Shown: positions 31,260 to 40,395 of the stretch, in pieces
Layout of the letters: every line of letters begins with the position of its first letter
Position numbering within the stretch: position 1 is the first letter of the stretch
Source: JAEZBP01 sp963832725
GTDB taxonomy: Bacteria; Myxococcota_A; Polyangia; Polyangiales; Sandaracinaceae
Reading direction: 5' to 3'
DNA: 64,000 nucleotides
Assembly: GCA_963832725.1 (NCBI GenBank)
Contig: CAWHVG010000005.1
Span: 310,001-374,000 of the forward strand
Notes under the pieces: generated by a model
The model's input: the letters and a program-made list of their open reading frames with translations, nothing else
Databases searched by the model: none
Told to the model about the DNA's origin: nothing
Program-made: the position numbers and the translations under genes

Positions 31260-33089
31260 ATGGACGCAGTCAACGAACGCCGCACGCTCGAGGCGCCTCG
31301 CATCCCGCTGGACGTGCTGGTCCGGCTCACCCACGAGGATTACGAAGAGCCCTTCGACGCCGACGGTGTGGACGTGAGCGCGGGCGGCCTCGCCCTGCGC
31401 GCGGACTACCTGCCGGAGGTCGGCGACCGCCTGCGCTGCCGCTTCGATTGCCCGCCCGAGGGTGATGAGATCGAGGTGGAGGGCGAGGTCGTGTGGGCGC
31501 ACGACGCCGGCGAGCGGAGCGGCGAGTTCGGGCTCCGCTTCACCGAGCTCGACGTCGAGGCGGAAGGCGCGTTGGCGCAGCTCGTCGAGCACCTCGGCAT
31601 CGAACGAGCGGGCGGTCCCTGGGCGGACGCCGGCCGGCCGCGCGCGCGGCTGCACCTCGAGGCGGTGGCGACACCGATCGACGCCGAGGTGATCGAGCAG
31701 GGCGGCGGATGGCTCACGGTCGAGCAGGAGCTGCCCTTCTTGCGCATCGGGATGAGCGTCGCCGTCGAAGGCAGCGGTCCGGCGCACGGCCGGCTGGCGT
31801 CGGTCGACCTGCGCGTCGAGGACGGCGTGCCGCGGCTGGTGCTGATGGTCGAGGACGCGCGCGAGCGGGTCGAGCAGGTCGAGCAGCTCGAGCAGGTCGA
31901 GCACGTCGAGCAGGCGCTCGCCGACACGGCCGATGCCGACGCCACGCTGCAAGACTTCAATCTCGAGCAGGCGCGGTATGCGACCGACACCGTCGACGAC
32001 GAGGAGCCGGCGCAGGTCGACGCGGGCGACGTGTTCGACGAGAGCGACGACGACGAGCCCTTCGAGGAGCACGCGGTCGAGGAGGTCCACGCGGTCGAAA
32101 CCGCGCCGCGCCCGCGAGCCGAGACCGAACACGCTCTCGTCGAGGCGGCGCCGGCCCCCGCCCCCGAGGCGCTCGCCGACCGACTTGGCTCGGTGTGGGC
32201 GACGGTCCGCGCGCGCAGCTCGGAGCTCAGCCACCAGGCGCGGCCCTTCTTCGCCGCGCTCCGGACGAAGATCGCGCGCTTGCTCGCGAAGGCGCGCTCC
32301 ATGGCCGGCCCCCGTGCCAAGGCGGCGTGGGCCAAGACCGCCGCGCTCGCGAGCGCGCTGATGAGCGTCATCGCCACCCGCGTCGGCCGCGGCAAGGGCA
32401 AGCGCCGCAAGACCGCCGCCCCACCCCGCGTCGCGCAGGCCGCGCCCAAGCGCCGCCGGCAGCACGCCGAGCCCGCTCCGCAACCCAAGAAGTCCCGCCG
32501 CGCGATCGTGCTGTCGGTGATCGCGTTCGCAGGCGTCGGCGCCACGGTCTACGCGCTCAGCGGCGGGGATCCCGAGCCGCCGCCCGCGCCCGTGGTCGTC
32601 GCGCCGCCTGTCGCCCCCGCCCCGGAGCCCGCCAGGCCCGCGCCCGAGGTCGATCCCGAACAAGGCGCGACCGCCGAGACGGCGCCGGCCGACACCTCGG
32701 CGCCGGAGAACGAAGGCGGACGCCTGCTCGAGCCGACCTTCCCCTCGCTGAGCGAGGCCGCGCACCGTGACGAGCCTGCCACGACGAGCGGGACGAGCTT
32801 CGGCGCCGACTCCATCGCGGACGGTCGCTCGGCCACCATCCGCATGAGCCAGCCGGTCACCACCCTCCGCGGAGAGCGACAGCCCGACGGCTTCACCGTC
32901 ACGGTGCCCGGCGCGCTCGCCCTCGACCGGGCCGGGCCCATCGCCGCCGCCAACTCCTCGATCGAGCAGGCGATGATCCTGAACCGTGGTGATCACTCGG
33001 TGCTGACGGTGCGCTTCGTCGCCGGCCGCACGCCGGACTACCGCGTCGAAGCCCACGGCTCGGCCATCGAGGTCACGATCGCGCGTTGA
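31260..33089 (+). CDS. PilZ-domain membrane protein with AMIN-like C-terminal domain
   Basis: 609 residues. Residues 1-115 are a PilZ domain: the Arg pair in NERRTLEAPR and the DVSAGGLALR motif match the c-di-GMP-binding consensus (RxxxR and D/NxSxxG). A second beta-rich region follows (to about 200), then a long acidic, Glu/Val-rich linker with VEQVEQLEQVEHVEQ repeats and an Ala/Arg-rich helical part. One membrane helix is at about 415-437 (AIVLSVIAFAGVGATVYAL). The last ~90 residues (ATIRMSQPVTTLRGE...VTIAR) resemble an AMIN domain, which binds envelope polymers. So a cytoplasmic c-di-GMP sensor may report to a periplasmic domain. A terminator follows. Confidence 0.8.
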   Translation: MDAVNERRTLEAPRIPLDVLVRLTHEDYEEPFDADGVDVSAGGLALRADYLPEVGDRLRCRFDCPPEGDEIEVEGEVVWAHDAGERSGEFGLRFTELDVEAEGALAQLVEHLGIERAGGPWADAGRPRARLHLEAVATPIDAEVIEQGGGWLTVEQELPFLRIGMSVAVEGSGPAHGRLASVDLRVEDGVPRLVLMVEDARERVEQVEQLEQVEHVEQALADTADADATLQDFNLEQARYATDTVDDEEPAQVDAGDVFDESDDDEPFEEHAVEEVHAVETAPRPRAETEHALVEAAPAPAPEALADRLGSVWATVRARSSELSHQARPFFAALRTKIARLLAKARSMAGPRAKAAWAKTAALASALMSVIATRVGRGKGKRRKTAAPPRVAQAAPKRRRQHAEPAPQPKKSRRAIVLSVIAFAGVGATVYALSGGDPEPPPAPVVVAPPVAPAPEPARPAPEVDPEQGATAETAPADTSAPENEGGRLLEPTFPSLSEAAHRDEPATTSGTSFGADSIADGRSATIRMSQPVTTLRGERQPDGFTVTVPGALALDRAGPIAAANSSIEQAMILNRGDHSVLTVRFVAGRTPDYRVEAHGSAIEVTIAR

Positions 33090-33111
33090 GCCCGCTCCGG
33101 CTTTTCGCATC

Positions 33112-33146
33112 GAAGGCTCGGCGCGTTTCCGCCGGGCCTTCTTCGT
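33112..33146 (+). terminator. Intrinsic terminator after the PilZ gene
   Basis: GAAGGCTCGGCG (33112-33123) pairs with CGCCGGGCCTTC (33130-33141), one mismatch, 6-nt loop, followed by TTCGTTG. It lies 23 nt after the stop. Confidence 0.6.
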
Positions 33147-33176
33147 TGGGGGCGCGACCTCGACTACGATCTGCGC

Positions 33177-33347
33177 ATGCGTCCCCTCCTCGCGTCCCTG
33201 CTCGCCCTCGCCCTGATGCCCGGCCTCGCCTTCGCCCAGGTCACCCAACCGAACGGGCTCGTCGTCCCCCGCGACTCGATGAACGGCGAAACCCAGCTCT
33301 ATCCGAATGGTCGACAGCCCTCGAGCCCGACGGCGCTCGCTCGCTGA
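33177..33347 (+). pseudogene. Short secreted ORF, probably the 5' fragment of a lost gene
   Basis: A 56-residue reading frame with a clear signal peptide (LLASLLALALMPGLAFAQ). The mature part begins VTQPNGLVVPRDSMNGETQL and then loses order before a stop at 33345. The first 20 mature residues look like a conserved N-terminus of a larger secreted protein, and nothing fitting follows downstream. It is therefore more likely a truncated remnant than a small peptide gene. It lies between the terminator of the PilZ gene and the converging regulator at 33417. Confidence 0.5.
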
Positions 33348-33416
33348 GACGCCACGGGCGGGCTCGCGTCGCCGGCGGCCTGATCCGCCGTGCTCGGCCG
33401 AGGCCCGAACCGACCT

Positions 33417-34817
33417 TCAGCCGAGCCCGTGCTTCTTCACGCGATAGATCAGGGTCTGCCGGGTGATCGAGAGGTAGCGGGCGGTCTCCGACACGTTGCC
33501 ACCGTGCTTCTCGAGCGCGGCGCGGATCACCTCCCGCTCCAGATCGTTGAGCGCGAAGCCGCCCGGCGGGAGCTGGAGCCGGAAGCCCGCGCCGGCCACA
33601 TCCTCCTCGGGATCGATGCGCAGGAACTCGCCCGATGCTCGCTCGAACTGCCACCCCTGGATGTCGTCGGTCTCGGAGAGCAGCACGATGCGCTCGATCT
33701 GGTTCCGCAGCTCCCGGACATTGCCGGGCCAGTGGTAGCGCTCGATGAACGCGTGCGCGCTCTTCGAGAGGGGCTTGGGGTCGATGCCGTACTGGCGGGA
33801 GAGCTGCTCCACGAAGCGTGTCGCCAAGAGCACGCGGTCGGCGCCACGGTCGCGCAGCGGGGGCAGTCCGATCGCGAGCACGTTGAGGCGGTGGAAGAGG
33901 TCCTCGCGGAACTTCCCGCCCTGGACCATCCGCTTCAGGACTGGCTGGCTGGCGGCGATCAGCTGCACGTCGACCCGCATCGACTGACGACCGCCGAGGC
34001 GGCGGAAGGTCTTGTCCTCGATCACCGTCAGGAGCTTGGCCTGCAGGTCCAGCGGTAGGCTGGGGACCTCGTCGAGGAAGAGCGTCCCGCCATCGGCCGT
34101 CTCGAAGAGGCCCGCGCGGGCACGGTTCGCGTCGGTGAACGCGCCTCGCTCGTAGCCGAAGAGCTCCGACTCGACCAGGTTCGCCGGCAGCGCCGCGCAG
34201 TTGATCTCCACGAAGGGGCGGTTGCGCCGCACGCTCTGGCCGTGGATGGCCTTGGCCAGCGCGCCCTTGCCGGTGCCCGTCTCGCCGGTGACCAGGATGG
34301 TCGGCGTGGCGCCGCGTGCCGTCCGGTTGCACACACGGCGGACGAGCTCGAACACGCGCACCATCGCGGCGTCCTCGCCGACCAGCGCGCCCAGCTCCGA
34401 GGAGGCGACCTCGCGCCCTCGCAGGTAGCGCAGCTCGCGATCCTCTTCGCGGGCACCGAGCGCGTAGCCGACCGCGCGCAGGAGCATCTCGGGACGCTCG
34501 AGCGGATCGACCACACACTCGAACGCGCCCTCGTACATGAGCTCCTCGGGGCGAACGTGCTCGGACGACCCGGCGACGACGATCGGCAGGTCGTGGTCCA
34601 CGTCGCGCAAGCGCGACAGCAGCACGCCGGGAGGCCCCTCGAGCAGCGGAGGCGCGATCACGACCAGGTCGGCTCCGACCCGCTGCAGGTACGCGAGCCC
34701 CTCCTTCCCCGTCGCCACCCGGCTCGTCCGGTGCCCACGGTCCGTCAGCCGCGCCTGCACCTTCGCGGCGTCGTCTCCGTCCGCACCGATGACCAGGATG
34801 GATGTGTTGGCCCGCAT
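33417..34817 (-). CDS. NtrC-family sigma-54 activator with degenerate receiver domain
   Basis: 466 residues. An N-terminal receiver-like domain (1-120) has no Asp at the phosphorylation position: the strand reads ADLVVIAPPLLEG where VVLD is expected. The AAA+ domain (about 145-380) is complete, with GETGTGKG (Walker A), GAFTDA (sigma-54 contact loop, G to D variant), GGTLFLDEV (Walker B) and an arginine finger region NVRELRN. A Fis-type helix-turn-helix (GNVSETARYLSITRQTLIYR) ends the protein. It should activate sigma-54 promoters, but control by classical phosphotransfer to its own receiver is doubtful. The kinase genes directly upstream are the likely partners. Confidence 0.88.
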   Translation of the reverse strand: MRANTSILVIGADGDDAAKVQARLTDRGHRTSRVATGKEGLAYLQRVGADLVVIAPPLLEGPPGVLLSRLRDVDHDLPIVVAGSSEHVRPEELMYEGAFECVVDPLERPEMLLRAVGYALGAREEDRELRYLRGREVASSELGALVGEDAAMVRVFELVRRVCNRTARGATPTILVTGETGTGKGALAKAIHGQSVRRNRPFVEINCAALPANLVESELFGYERGAFTDANRARAGLFETADGGTLFLDEVPSLPLDLQAKLLTVIEDKTFRRLGGRQSMRVDVQLIAASQPVLKRMVQGGKFREDLFHRLNVLAIGLPPLRDRGADRVLLATRFVEQLSRQYGIDPKPLSKSAHAFIERYHWPGNVRELRNQIERIVLLSETDDIQGWQFERASGEFLRIDPEEDVAGAGFRLQLPPGGFALNDLEREVIRAALEKHGGNVSETARYLSITRQTLIYRVKKHGLG

Positions 34818-34818
34818 C

Positions 34819-34840
34819 AGTCCCCAGCTAGTCCCCAGCT
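34819..34840 (-). repeat. Duplicated 11-bp unit at the ribosome binding site of the regulator gene
   Basis: AGTCCCCAGCT occurs twice in direct tandem. On the coding strand each copy reads AGCTGGGGACT, giving two purine-rich candidates just before the ATG at 34817. Copy-number change by slippage would move or remove a ribosome site. Confidence 0.6.
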
Positions 34841-35020
34841 TGGGACGAGATCTTCGCTCCGACAGGCGCCCCGGTACAAGGTTCTCGCCTGAAAAGCCGG
34901 CAGGTTCCTCGGAGCTCCGCCGCGGGCGCGACGGCTTTTCACCGCCGGCGGACGAGGTACGGGCAATTCCCCGCGAAATCCGGGGCGGCTCCGACTCCGG
35001 CCTACCAAGCCTCGACGGGC

Positions 35021-36781
35021 TCAGCCCGGCGCCCGGCTCGGTAGACGGATCTCGAAGACCGCGCCGCCGCTCTCGGCAGCCCTCACCTCGATGGTCCCGC
35101 CGTGCTGCGCGACGATGTTGCGCACAATCGAGAGCCCGAGACCCGTCCCCTGGCCTTCGCCCTTGGTGGAGAAGAAGGGCTCGAAGATCCTCGCCCGCTG
35201 TTCGCTGGGGATGCCGCAGCCGTCGTCCTCGATGCGCACGAAGAGGTGCTCGTCGGCGTCGACGCCGGTCGAGACCACGATCTCGCCACCCTCGCTGGGC
35301 AGCGCGTGGCAGGCGTTGGTGATCAGGTTGATGAAGACCTGGTGGAGCTGCCCGCGCACGGCGAAGACCAGCGCGTCGGCGGCGTCGAAGCGCTTGACCA
35401 CCGTGGCGGACGCCTCCTTCACCACGTGATCGCAGAAGAGGAGCGACTGCTCGATGACGTCCCCGATCGGCACGAACGCCAGCTCCTCCGTGGAAGGCCG
35501 CGCGTAGGTGACCAGGTCGCGGGTGAACTTCAGGATGCGATCGGCGCTCTCCACGATGCGCTGGAGCTTGTCGAGATCGCCGCTCTCGTACCCGACGCGC
35601 TGCCCCTTTCGCATCAGGTACTCGCCGTAGACCGAGATGCTGGTGAGCGGGTTGTTCAGCTCGTGCACCACGCCGGCCGCGAGCTGACCGAGGGTGGCCA
35701 GCTTCTCCGCCTGGATCACCTGCTCCTCGAGCTCGCGCAGCTCCGTGAGATCCCGGCCGATGGCGATCACGCCCTCGATCTCGCCGTCGGCGGCGAGGAT
35801 GGAGGCCGTGTTGATGACCAAGCGCGAGTAGCCGCCGTCGCTCCGCGGCAGGCGCACCTCGAAGTTGCTGGTCGACTCGCCGCGCAGCGCCCGGATGAAC
35901 ACCGGCAGGATGCGGGTACGTTCGGACTCCGGAAGCAGAGGCAGGAAATCGCGGCCGAGCAGCGTCTCGCGCGTGCCGCCCGAGATGGAGAGCCAGGCGC
36001 GATTGATCACCCTGAGCTCCCGCTCGCGGCCGATCACCACGATGGGCGCGTTGGCGTGATCGAGGAGCTTCTCCAGGTTCCCCCGCATGTAGTTCGCCTC
36101 GCGCAAGAGGCGCGCGTTGCGGAGCGCGGATGCGAGCTGGACGGCGATCGGGACGACCAGCGAGCGATCGAAACGCGGCTCGTGAAGAGGAGTCTCGTAC
36201 TCGACGCTCATCACACCGGCGAGCGAGCCCCCCGCCGTCAGCGGGATGTCGAAGCCCTCCCCCGGCTCCGCGAAGATGGGCGCGTAGGCTTCCGCGACAT
36301 GAACGCCGAGCCCGCGCACCACGTCGGGCGCCAGCTCGTGTCGCGCGAGCGCCTCCTCGCTGAGCACCACCCGGTCGCGCATGCTCTCGGCGAGCCGTCC
36401 GGTCGCGTAGACCAGGACCAGCTCGGCGCTCTGCGGTGAGAGCAGCCGGACCGCGAAGCGCCGCCTCGGGAAGAGGCCACGGAGCGCATCGACGTAGCCG
36501 TGGACGATGGCCTCGTCCTGCATCTCGACGCTGACCGTGCGGTTGAGCTCGAGGACCGTGAAGAGCAGCTCCTCCGAGCTCGGCGGCTCGAGCGCCCCTT
36601 CGGCGGCGGCGATCGCGCGCTGCGCGGCGGCCACCTCGAAGCGCTGGCGGCGGCTGTTCTCGCTGGAAGGCGGCCGCCCGGTGACGTGGCTCGGGCGGAG
36701 GATCTCGCCCGTCTCGTGCATCCCCGAGGTGGGGTGCAGCGACTCGGGCTTCTCCCTCGCTCCGTCGCGCCGATCCTTCAC
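35021..36781 (-). CDS. GAF-PAS sensor histidine kinase
   Basis: 586 residues, no membrane helix, so cytosolic. A GAF-like domain (about 70-215) and a PAS domain (about 220-345, with a conserved IGRERELRVINRAWL strand pattern) precede the dimerisation helix, where the phosphorylated His is in VVHELNNPLTS (about 373). The ATPase domain has the N box (NLITNACHAL), DDGCGIP (G1) and GTGLGLSIV (G2), so it should be active. The GTG start at 36781 is separated from the upstream stop by one base. Together with the gene at 36783 and the regulator at 33417 it forms a signalling cluster. Confidence 0.87.
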   Translation of the reverse strand: MKDRRDGAREKPESLHPTSGMHETGEILRPSHVTGRPPSSENSRRQRFEVAAAQRAIAAAEGALEPPSSEELLFTVLELNRTVSVEMQDEAIVHGYVDALRGLFPRRRFAVRLLSPQSAELVLVYATGRLAESMRDRVVLSEEALARHELAPDVVRGLGVHVAEAYAPIFAEPGEGFDIPLTAGGSLAGVMSVEYETPLHEPRFDRSLVVPIAVQLASALRNARLLREANYMRGNLEKLLDHANAPIVVIGRERELRVINRAWLSISGGTRETLLGRDFLPLLPESERTRILPVFIRALRGESTSNFEVRLPRSDGGYSRLVINTASILAADGEIEGVIAIGRDLTELRELEEQVIQAEKLATLGQLAAGVVHELNNPLTSISVYGEYLMRKGQRVGYESGDLDKLQRIVESADRILKFTRDLVTYARPSTEELAFVPIGDVIEQSLLFCDHVVKEASATVVKRFDAADALVFAVRGQLHQVFINLITNACHALPSEGGEIVVSTGVDADEHLFVRIEDDGCGIPSEQRARIFEPFFSTKGEGQGTGLGLSIVRNIVAQHGGTIEVRAAESGGAVFEIRLPSRAPG

Positions 36782-36782
36782 C

Positions 36783-38819
36783 TCAACGCCTCCGCTCGGC
36801 GTCTTCCGCCGCCTTGTCGAGGTCCAGGATCTTCTGCGCGCCGACGTAGCTCTTGGTCTCGTAGCGCGTGATCTTGCCGATCTTGCGGACGATGTCGGCC
36901 ATCCGCTCGGCCTCCCGCACGATCACCTCCGCCGCGTGGTGCTCGGCGGAGCCGTCGGGGAGCTTTCGCTGCAAGAGCTCGCCGTAGCCGATGACGCTGG
37001 TCAGCGGTTGGTTGAGCTCGTGGGCTGCCGTGCCGGCCAGCTCGGCGATCAACGCCTGCTTCTCGGTCACGGCCAGCTTCTGCTGCGCTTGGGCGAGCCG
37101 CTCCTCGAAGCGCAGCTTCTCGCGCAGATCGGTGAAGATGCCGACCGTGGCGAAAGGCCGCCCCTCGCCGTCGTAGATCATCGCCGCGCTGAGCATGATC
37201 GGAACGAGCTGGCCGTTGCTGTCGATGGCGTCGAAGCGCGTGCTCTCGAGCCGGCCCACCCCGCCGTGCTGTGGCGAGCGCAGCATCCGCATGACCTCCT
37301 TGGCCATGCCCTCCGGATAGAGCTGCCCGACCTGCATGCGGCCGATGACCTGATCGGCCGGGTAGCCGTAGATGCGCTCCGCGCCCGAGTTGAAGAGCAA
37401 GAGCCGCCCGCGCAGATCGGCCGCGATGATCGCGTCCACGCTCGCGTTGATCAGCGACTCCAGGAACTCCTTCGTCTTGACCAGCTCGGCGGCCGTCTCC
37501 CGATCGTCGGTGACGTCGCGGAAGGAGACGAGGATGGCCCCTTCGCTGTCGAGCAGCGCCGAGAACGAGCAGCTCACCACGCGGCTCGTCCCGTCCGGCC
37601 GCCGGATCCGGAGATCCAGCCCCCGCGCGAAGTCGCCCTCGCGGGCGCGCCGCCACACGTCGACCAGGAGCTTCCGGTCGTCGGGGTGGATGACCCGGCG
37701 CATGTTCTCGCCGCGCACCGTCTCCTCGTCCACCCCGGCAATCTCGTAAGCGCGCGGGTTGGCGAAGAGCATGCGGCCCTCCGAGTCGACCGCCGCCAGC
37801 CCGTCGGCGGCGGAGGTGAAGAGGTTCGCGTAGCGCTTGAGCGCGCGCAGGCGCCGCTCCGCCTCGAAGCGCGCGAAGTTCACCTTCTGCGTCTGATCGC
37901 GGAGCGACTGCAGCACCCGCGCGTTGCGGAGAGCGATGGCGGTCGCGTTGGCGGCGATGCGACAGAACGCGACCTCGCGGGAGCGGAGCGCGCCGGTCCG
38001 CGCCGAGCGCAGGAAGAGCACGCCCATGGCCTGCTCCTGCCAGACGATGGGTAAGAGCGTCAGCGCGCCGACCGACTCGGCGGGGACGCTCTGCCGCACG
38101 CCGTCGAGCACCGGATGGGTGGCGGCGTCGGCGATGGTCAGCGGCTCGCGGGTCCGCAGCACCTCGCGGATCTCCGGGTACTTCTCGAGGTCGATGCGGA
38201 GGTTGGCGATCTCCTGATCGTCGCTGGTCGCGACGACGTAGCCGATCTCCGGCGCGTCGGCGTCGGGCGCGAGCACGATGGAGGCGCGGTCGACGTTCAC
38301 GATCTCGGCGATGCGCCGCACGACGGTGTAGAGGATCTCGGAGAAGTCGAGCGAGCTGGCCAGGGCCTGCGTCATCTCGAGCATCGCGTGCGCGTCCTGC
38401 TCCTTCTGCGCGATGCGGTCGATGTAGTCGCGGTTGCGCACCAGCCCGCGCATGCGAGCCACGAGCTCGACGGTCGGCGCGGTGGCCGCCACGAAGTCGT
38501 CCGCGCCGCTGGCGTACGCTTCGGCCACGGCGGCCTCCGACATCGGACCGCGCACCATGATGCTCGGCAGGATGCCCTCTCGCGCGTGTACCAGATCGAC
38601 CACAGGAAGGATGCCGCCGGGCTTCAGGTCCTGGGCCACCACCAACGCGCTCACCTCGTCGTCGAGGAGCGCGGGGATCTCGTCGAAGTGGCCGGCGCCG
38701 CGGACCAGGAACCCCGCGTCGCGCAAATCGTGGCCAATCGCGTCACGCGAGTCGGGATCGGAGTCCACGACGAGCAGCGTGCGCGGCCTTTCGGGGGCGG
38801 GCGTGTGCCGAGGCTTCAC
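36783..38819 (-). CDS. Receiver-GAF-PAS-PAS protein ending in a lone His-kinase dimerisation domain
   Basis: 678 residues. In order: receiver-like domain (about 10-125), GAF (145-310), two PAS domains (330-440 and 450-570) and a dimerisation/phosphoacceptor domain (585-660) with H-box AAHELNQPLTS near 600. The protein stops after that, with no N, G1 or G2 box: the ATPase domain is missing, and no such domain is found in another frame before the next gene. The next gene, one base away, encodes a full kinase that could phosphorylate this His in trans. The receiver strand reads VVAQDLKPGG, so its Asp is displaced by one position. GTG start. Frame intact. Confidence 0.8.
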   Translation of the reverse strand: MKPRHTPAPERPRTLLVVDSDPDSRDAIGHDLRDAGFLVRGAGHFDEIPALLDDEVSALVVAQDLKPGGILPVVDLVHAREGILPSIMVRGPMSEAAVAEAYASGADDFVAATAPTVELVARMRGLVRNRDYIDRIAQKEQDAHAMLEMTQALASSLDFSEILYTVVRRIAEIVNVDRASIVLAPDADAPEIGYVVATSDDQEIANLRIDLEKYPEIREVLRTREPLTIADAATHPVLDGVRQSVPAESVGALTLLPIVWQEQAMGVLFLRSARTGALRSREVAFCRIAANATAIALRNARVLQSLRDQTQKVNFARFEAERRLRALKRYANLFTSAADGLAAVDSEGRMLFANPRAYEIAGVDEETVRGENMRRVIHPDDRKLLVDVWRRAREGDFARGLDLRIRRPDGTSRVVSCSFSALLDSEGAILVSFRDVTDDRETAAELVKTKEFLESLINASVDAIIAADLRGRLLLFNSGAERIYGYPADQVIGRMQVGQLYPEGMAKEVMRMLRSPQHGGVGRLESTRFDAIDSNGQLVPIMLSAAMIYDGEGRPFATVGIFTDLREKLRFEERLAQAQQKLAVTEKQALIAELAGTAAHELNQPLTSVIGYGELLQRKLPDGSAEHHAAEVIVREAERMADIVRKIGKITRYETKSYVGAQKILDLDKAAEDAERRR

Positions 38820-38922
38820 TCGATCGCGAGCGTAGCAGAAGGAAATCGCCTCGGCGCCCCCCACGAGTTTGGCCCACCGCGGCCCGGCCACTATCATCCC
38901 GCGACCTCCCGGCGCGGCCTCC

Positions 38923-40395
38923 ATGATGCGACATGTCCCCGAACAGCGCGCGGCCCGACGCGCCGCGGTGGGCCTCATCCTGGCCGCGCTGGCGCTGACG
39001 GCGTCCCCGGCCCGTGCCCAGGAGACCGGCGCACCTCCGAGGACGAGCGGCGAGGCGTCTCCGGAAGGGAGCACCGGGGGCGAGGGCTCGCCACGGGGAG
39101 GCGACGCGAGCGGCGGAGCGGGCGCCCCCCGAGACCGAGGCGACGCGGCCCGCGGACCCGATGACACCCACGCCACCGGGCGAGACCGAGGCGATGATGT
39201 CACCGGCGCGAGCGCGGAAGACCGAGCCGACGCGGCGCGCGGAGCGGACGGCTCCGACGCGAGCGCACGAGACGAGAGCGCACGAGACGAGAGCGGCGAA
39301 GAGGCGAGCTCGCCTCCCGGAGCGCGGGCGGCCTCGGAGGACGACGAGCTGGCCGGAGGAGACGAGCGCGGCACGCCCGACACGACGGACGAGCGCGTGT
39401 TGGTGCTGCTCGTCCCGACCGGCGGGCTCGAGCCGGACCTGGCGGACGGCCTGGGCGAGCTCTTGATCGGTGGCGTCGCCGCGCGCCGGCCGGGCGTGCG
39501 CATCGTCGGCAAGGAGGAGCTGCAAGCTCAGCTCGGCCAAGACGACGCGCAGACCCTCGAGTGCATCGGATCGATGGCCTGCCTCGGCCGTGTCGGCGTG
39601 CAGCTCGGCGTGGTGGAGGTCATCGCCGGCACCCTGGCCCGCCGCGAGCCGCGCTGGGTGTTCAATCTCAACCGCGTGGACGTGCGGCGCGGCGCCATCG
39701 TGGGTCGCGTCTTCCGCGAGGTCGAAGGCGACCTCGGCGCGGTGGCCGACGCGCTCGCGGCCGCCCTCCCCGAGCTCTACGCGCCACCCGAGCCCGACGA
39801 CCACGAGCCCGCACAGCGCGAGCCCGAGGAGCGCGAGGCACCTCGCCCGGCCACGCTCGTCCTGAGCTGCGACGTCACGGGCGCCGAGGTCAGCGTGGAC
39901 GGCGCCGTCGTCGGGACGCTGAACGGCACACTGCGCGCCGACGGTCTGACGCCCGGCCGGCACATCGTTCGGATCACCACCCTCGGGCGCATCCCATGGC
40001 AGCGCGAGGTGCAGCTCGCCGCGGGCGCGGAGGTGCAGCTCGAAGCGCGCCTGACGCCGGAGGTGAGCGAGACGCCGAGCCCGTGGCTCTGGATCGCCGG
40101 CGGCGTGGCGGTGGCGGCGCTCGGCGCGGCCCTTCCCCTCGGCGTCCTCTCGCAGGGCCAGCTCGCGCCCAGCCTGGACGAGCGCCGCTCCATGCAGGTC
40201 ACGCGGGCGGAGGTGCTCTCCTTCTACCGAGCGCGCGAGCGGGAGGCGATCGCGGCCGACCTGCTCTTCGCGCTCGGCGGCGCCGCGCTCATCGGCGCCG
40301 TGGTCGCGTTCTTCTTCCCCGAGCGGCACGGCGCGACGACCCGCGTCAGCGTCCGCCCCGGCTTCGGCGGCGCGCTGGTCGGGGGCCGCTTTTGA
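38923..40395 (+). CDS. PEGA-domain envelope protein with two C-terminal membrane helices
   Basis: 490 residues. Signal peptide (AAVGLILAALALTASPARAQ), then ~110 residues of Gly/Asp/Arg/Glu-rich disordered sequence. An alpha/beta domain follows (RVLVLLVPTGGLEPDLADGL ... VGVQLGVVEVIAGTLARR) of the TolB/FlgO-like type often placed before PEGA domains. The PEGA domain itself is at about 305-375 (VSVDGAVVGTLNG; LTPGRHIVRITTLG). Two hydrophobic helices are at about 387-407 and 440-460. Such proteins are common in myxobacteria and are thought to act in the cell envelope; no enzyme motif is seen. The stop overlaps the next start by one base (TGATG). Confidence 0.75.
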   Translation: MMRHVPEQRAARRAAVGLILAALALTASPARAQETGAPPRTSGEASPEGSTGGEGSPRGGDASGGAGAPRDRGDAARGPDDTHATGRDRGDDVTGASAEDRADAARGADGSDASARDESARDESGEEASSPPGARAASEDDELAGGDERGTPDTTDERVLVLLVPTGGLEPDLADGLGELLIGGVAARRPGVRIVGKEELQAQLGQDDAQTLECIGSMACLGRVGVQLGVVEVIAGTLARREPRWVFNLNRVDVRRGAIVGRVFREVEGDLGAVADALAAALPELYAPPEPDDHEPAQREPEEREAPRPATLVLSCDVTGAEVSVDGAVVGTLNGTLRADGLTPGRHIVRITTLGRIPWQREVQLAAGAEVQLEARLTPEVSETPSPWLWIAGGVAVAALGAALPLGVLSQGQLAPSLDERRSMQVTRAEVLSFYRAREREAIAADLLFALGGAALIGAVVAFFFPERHGATTRVSVRPGFGGALVGGRF

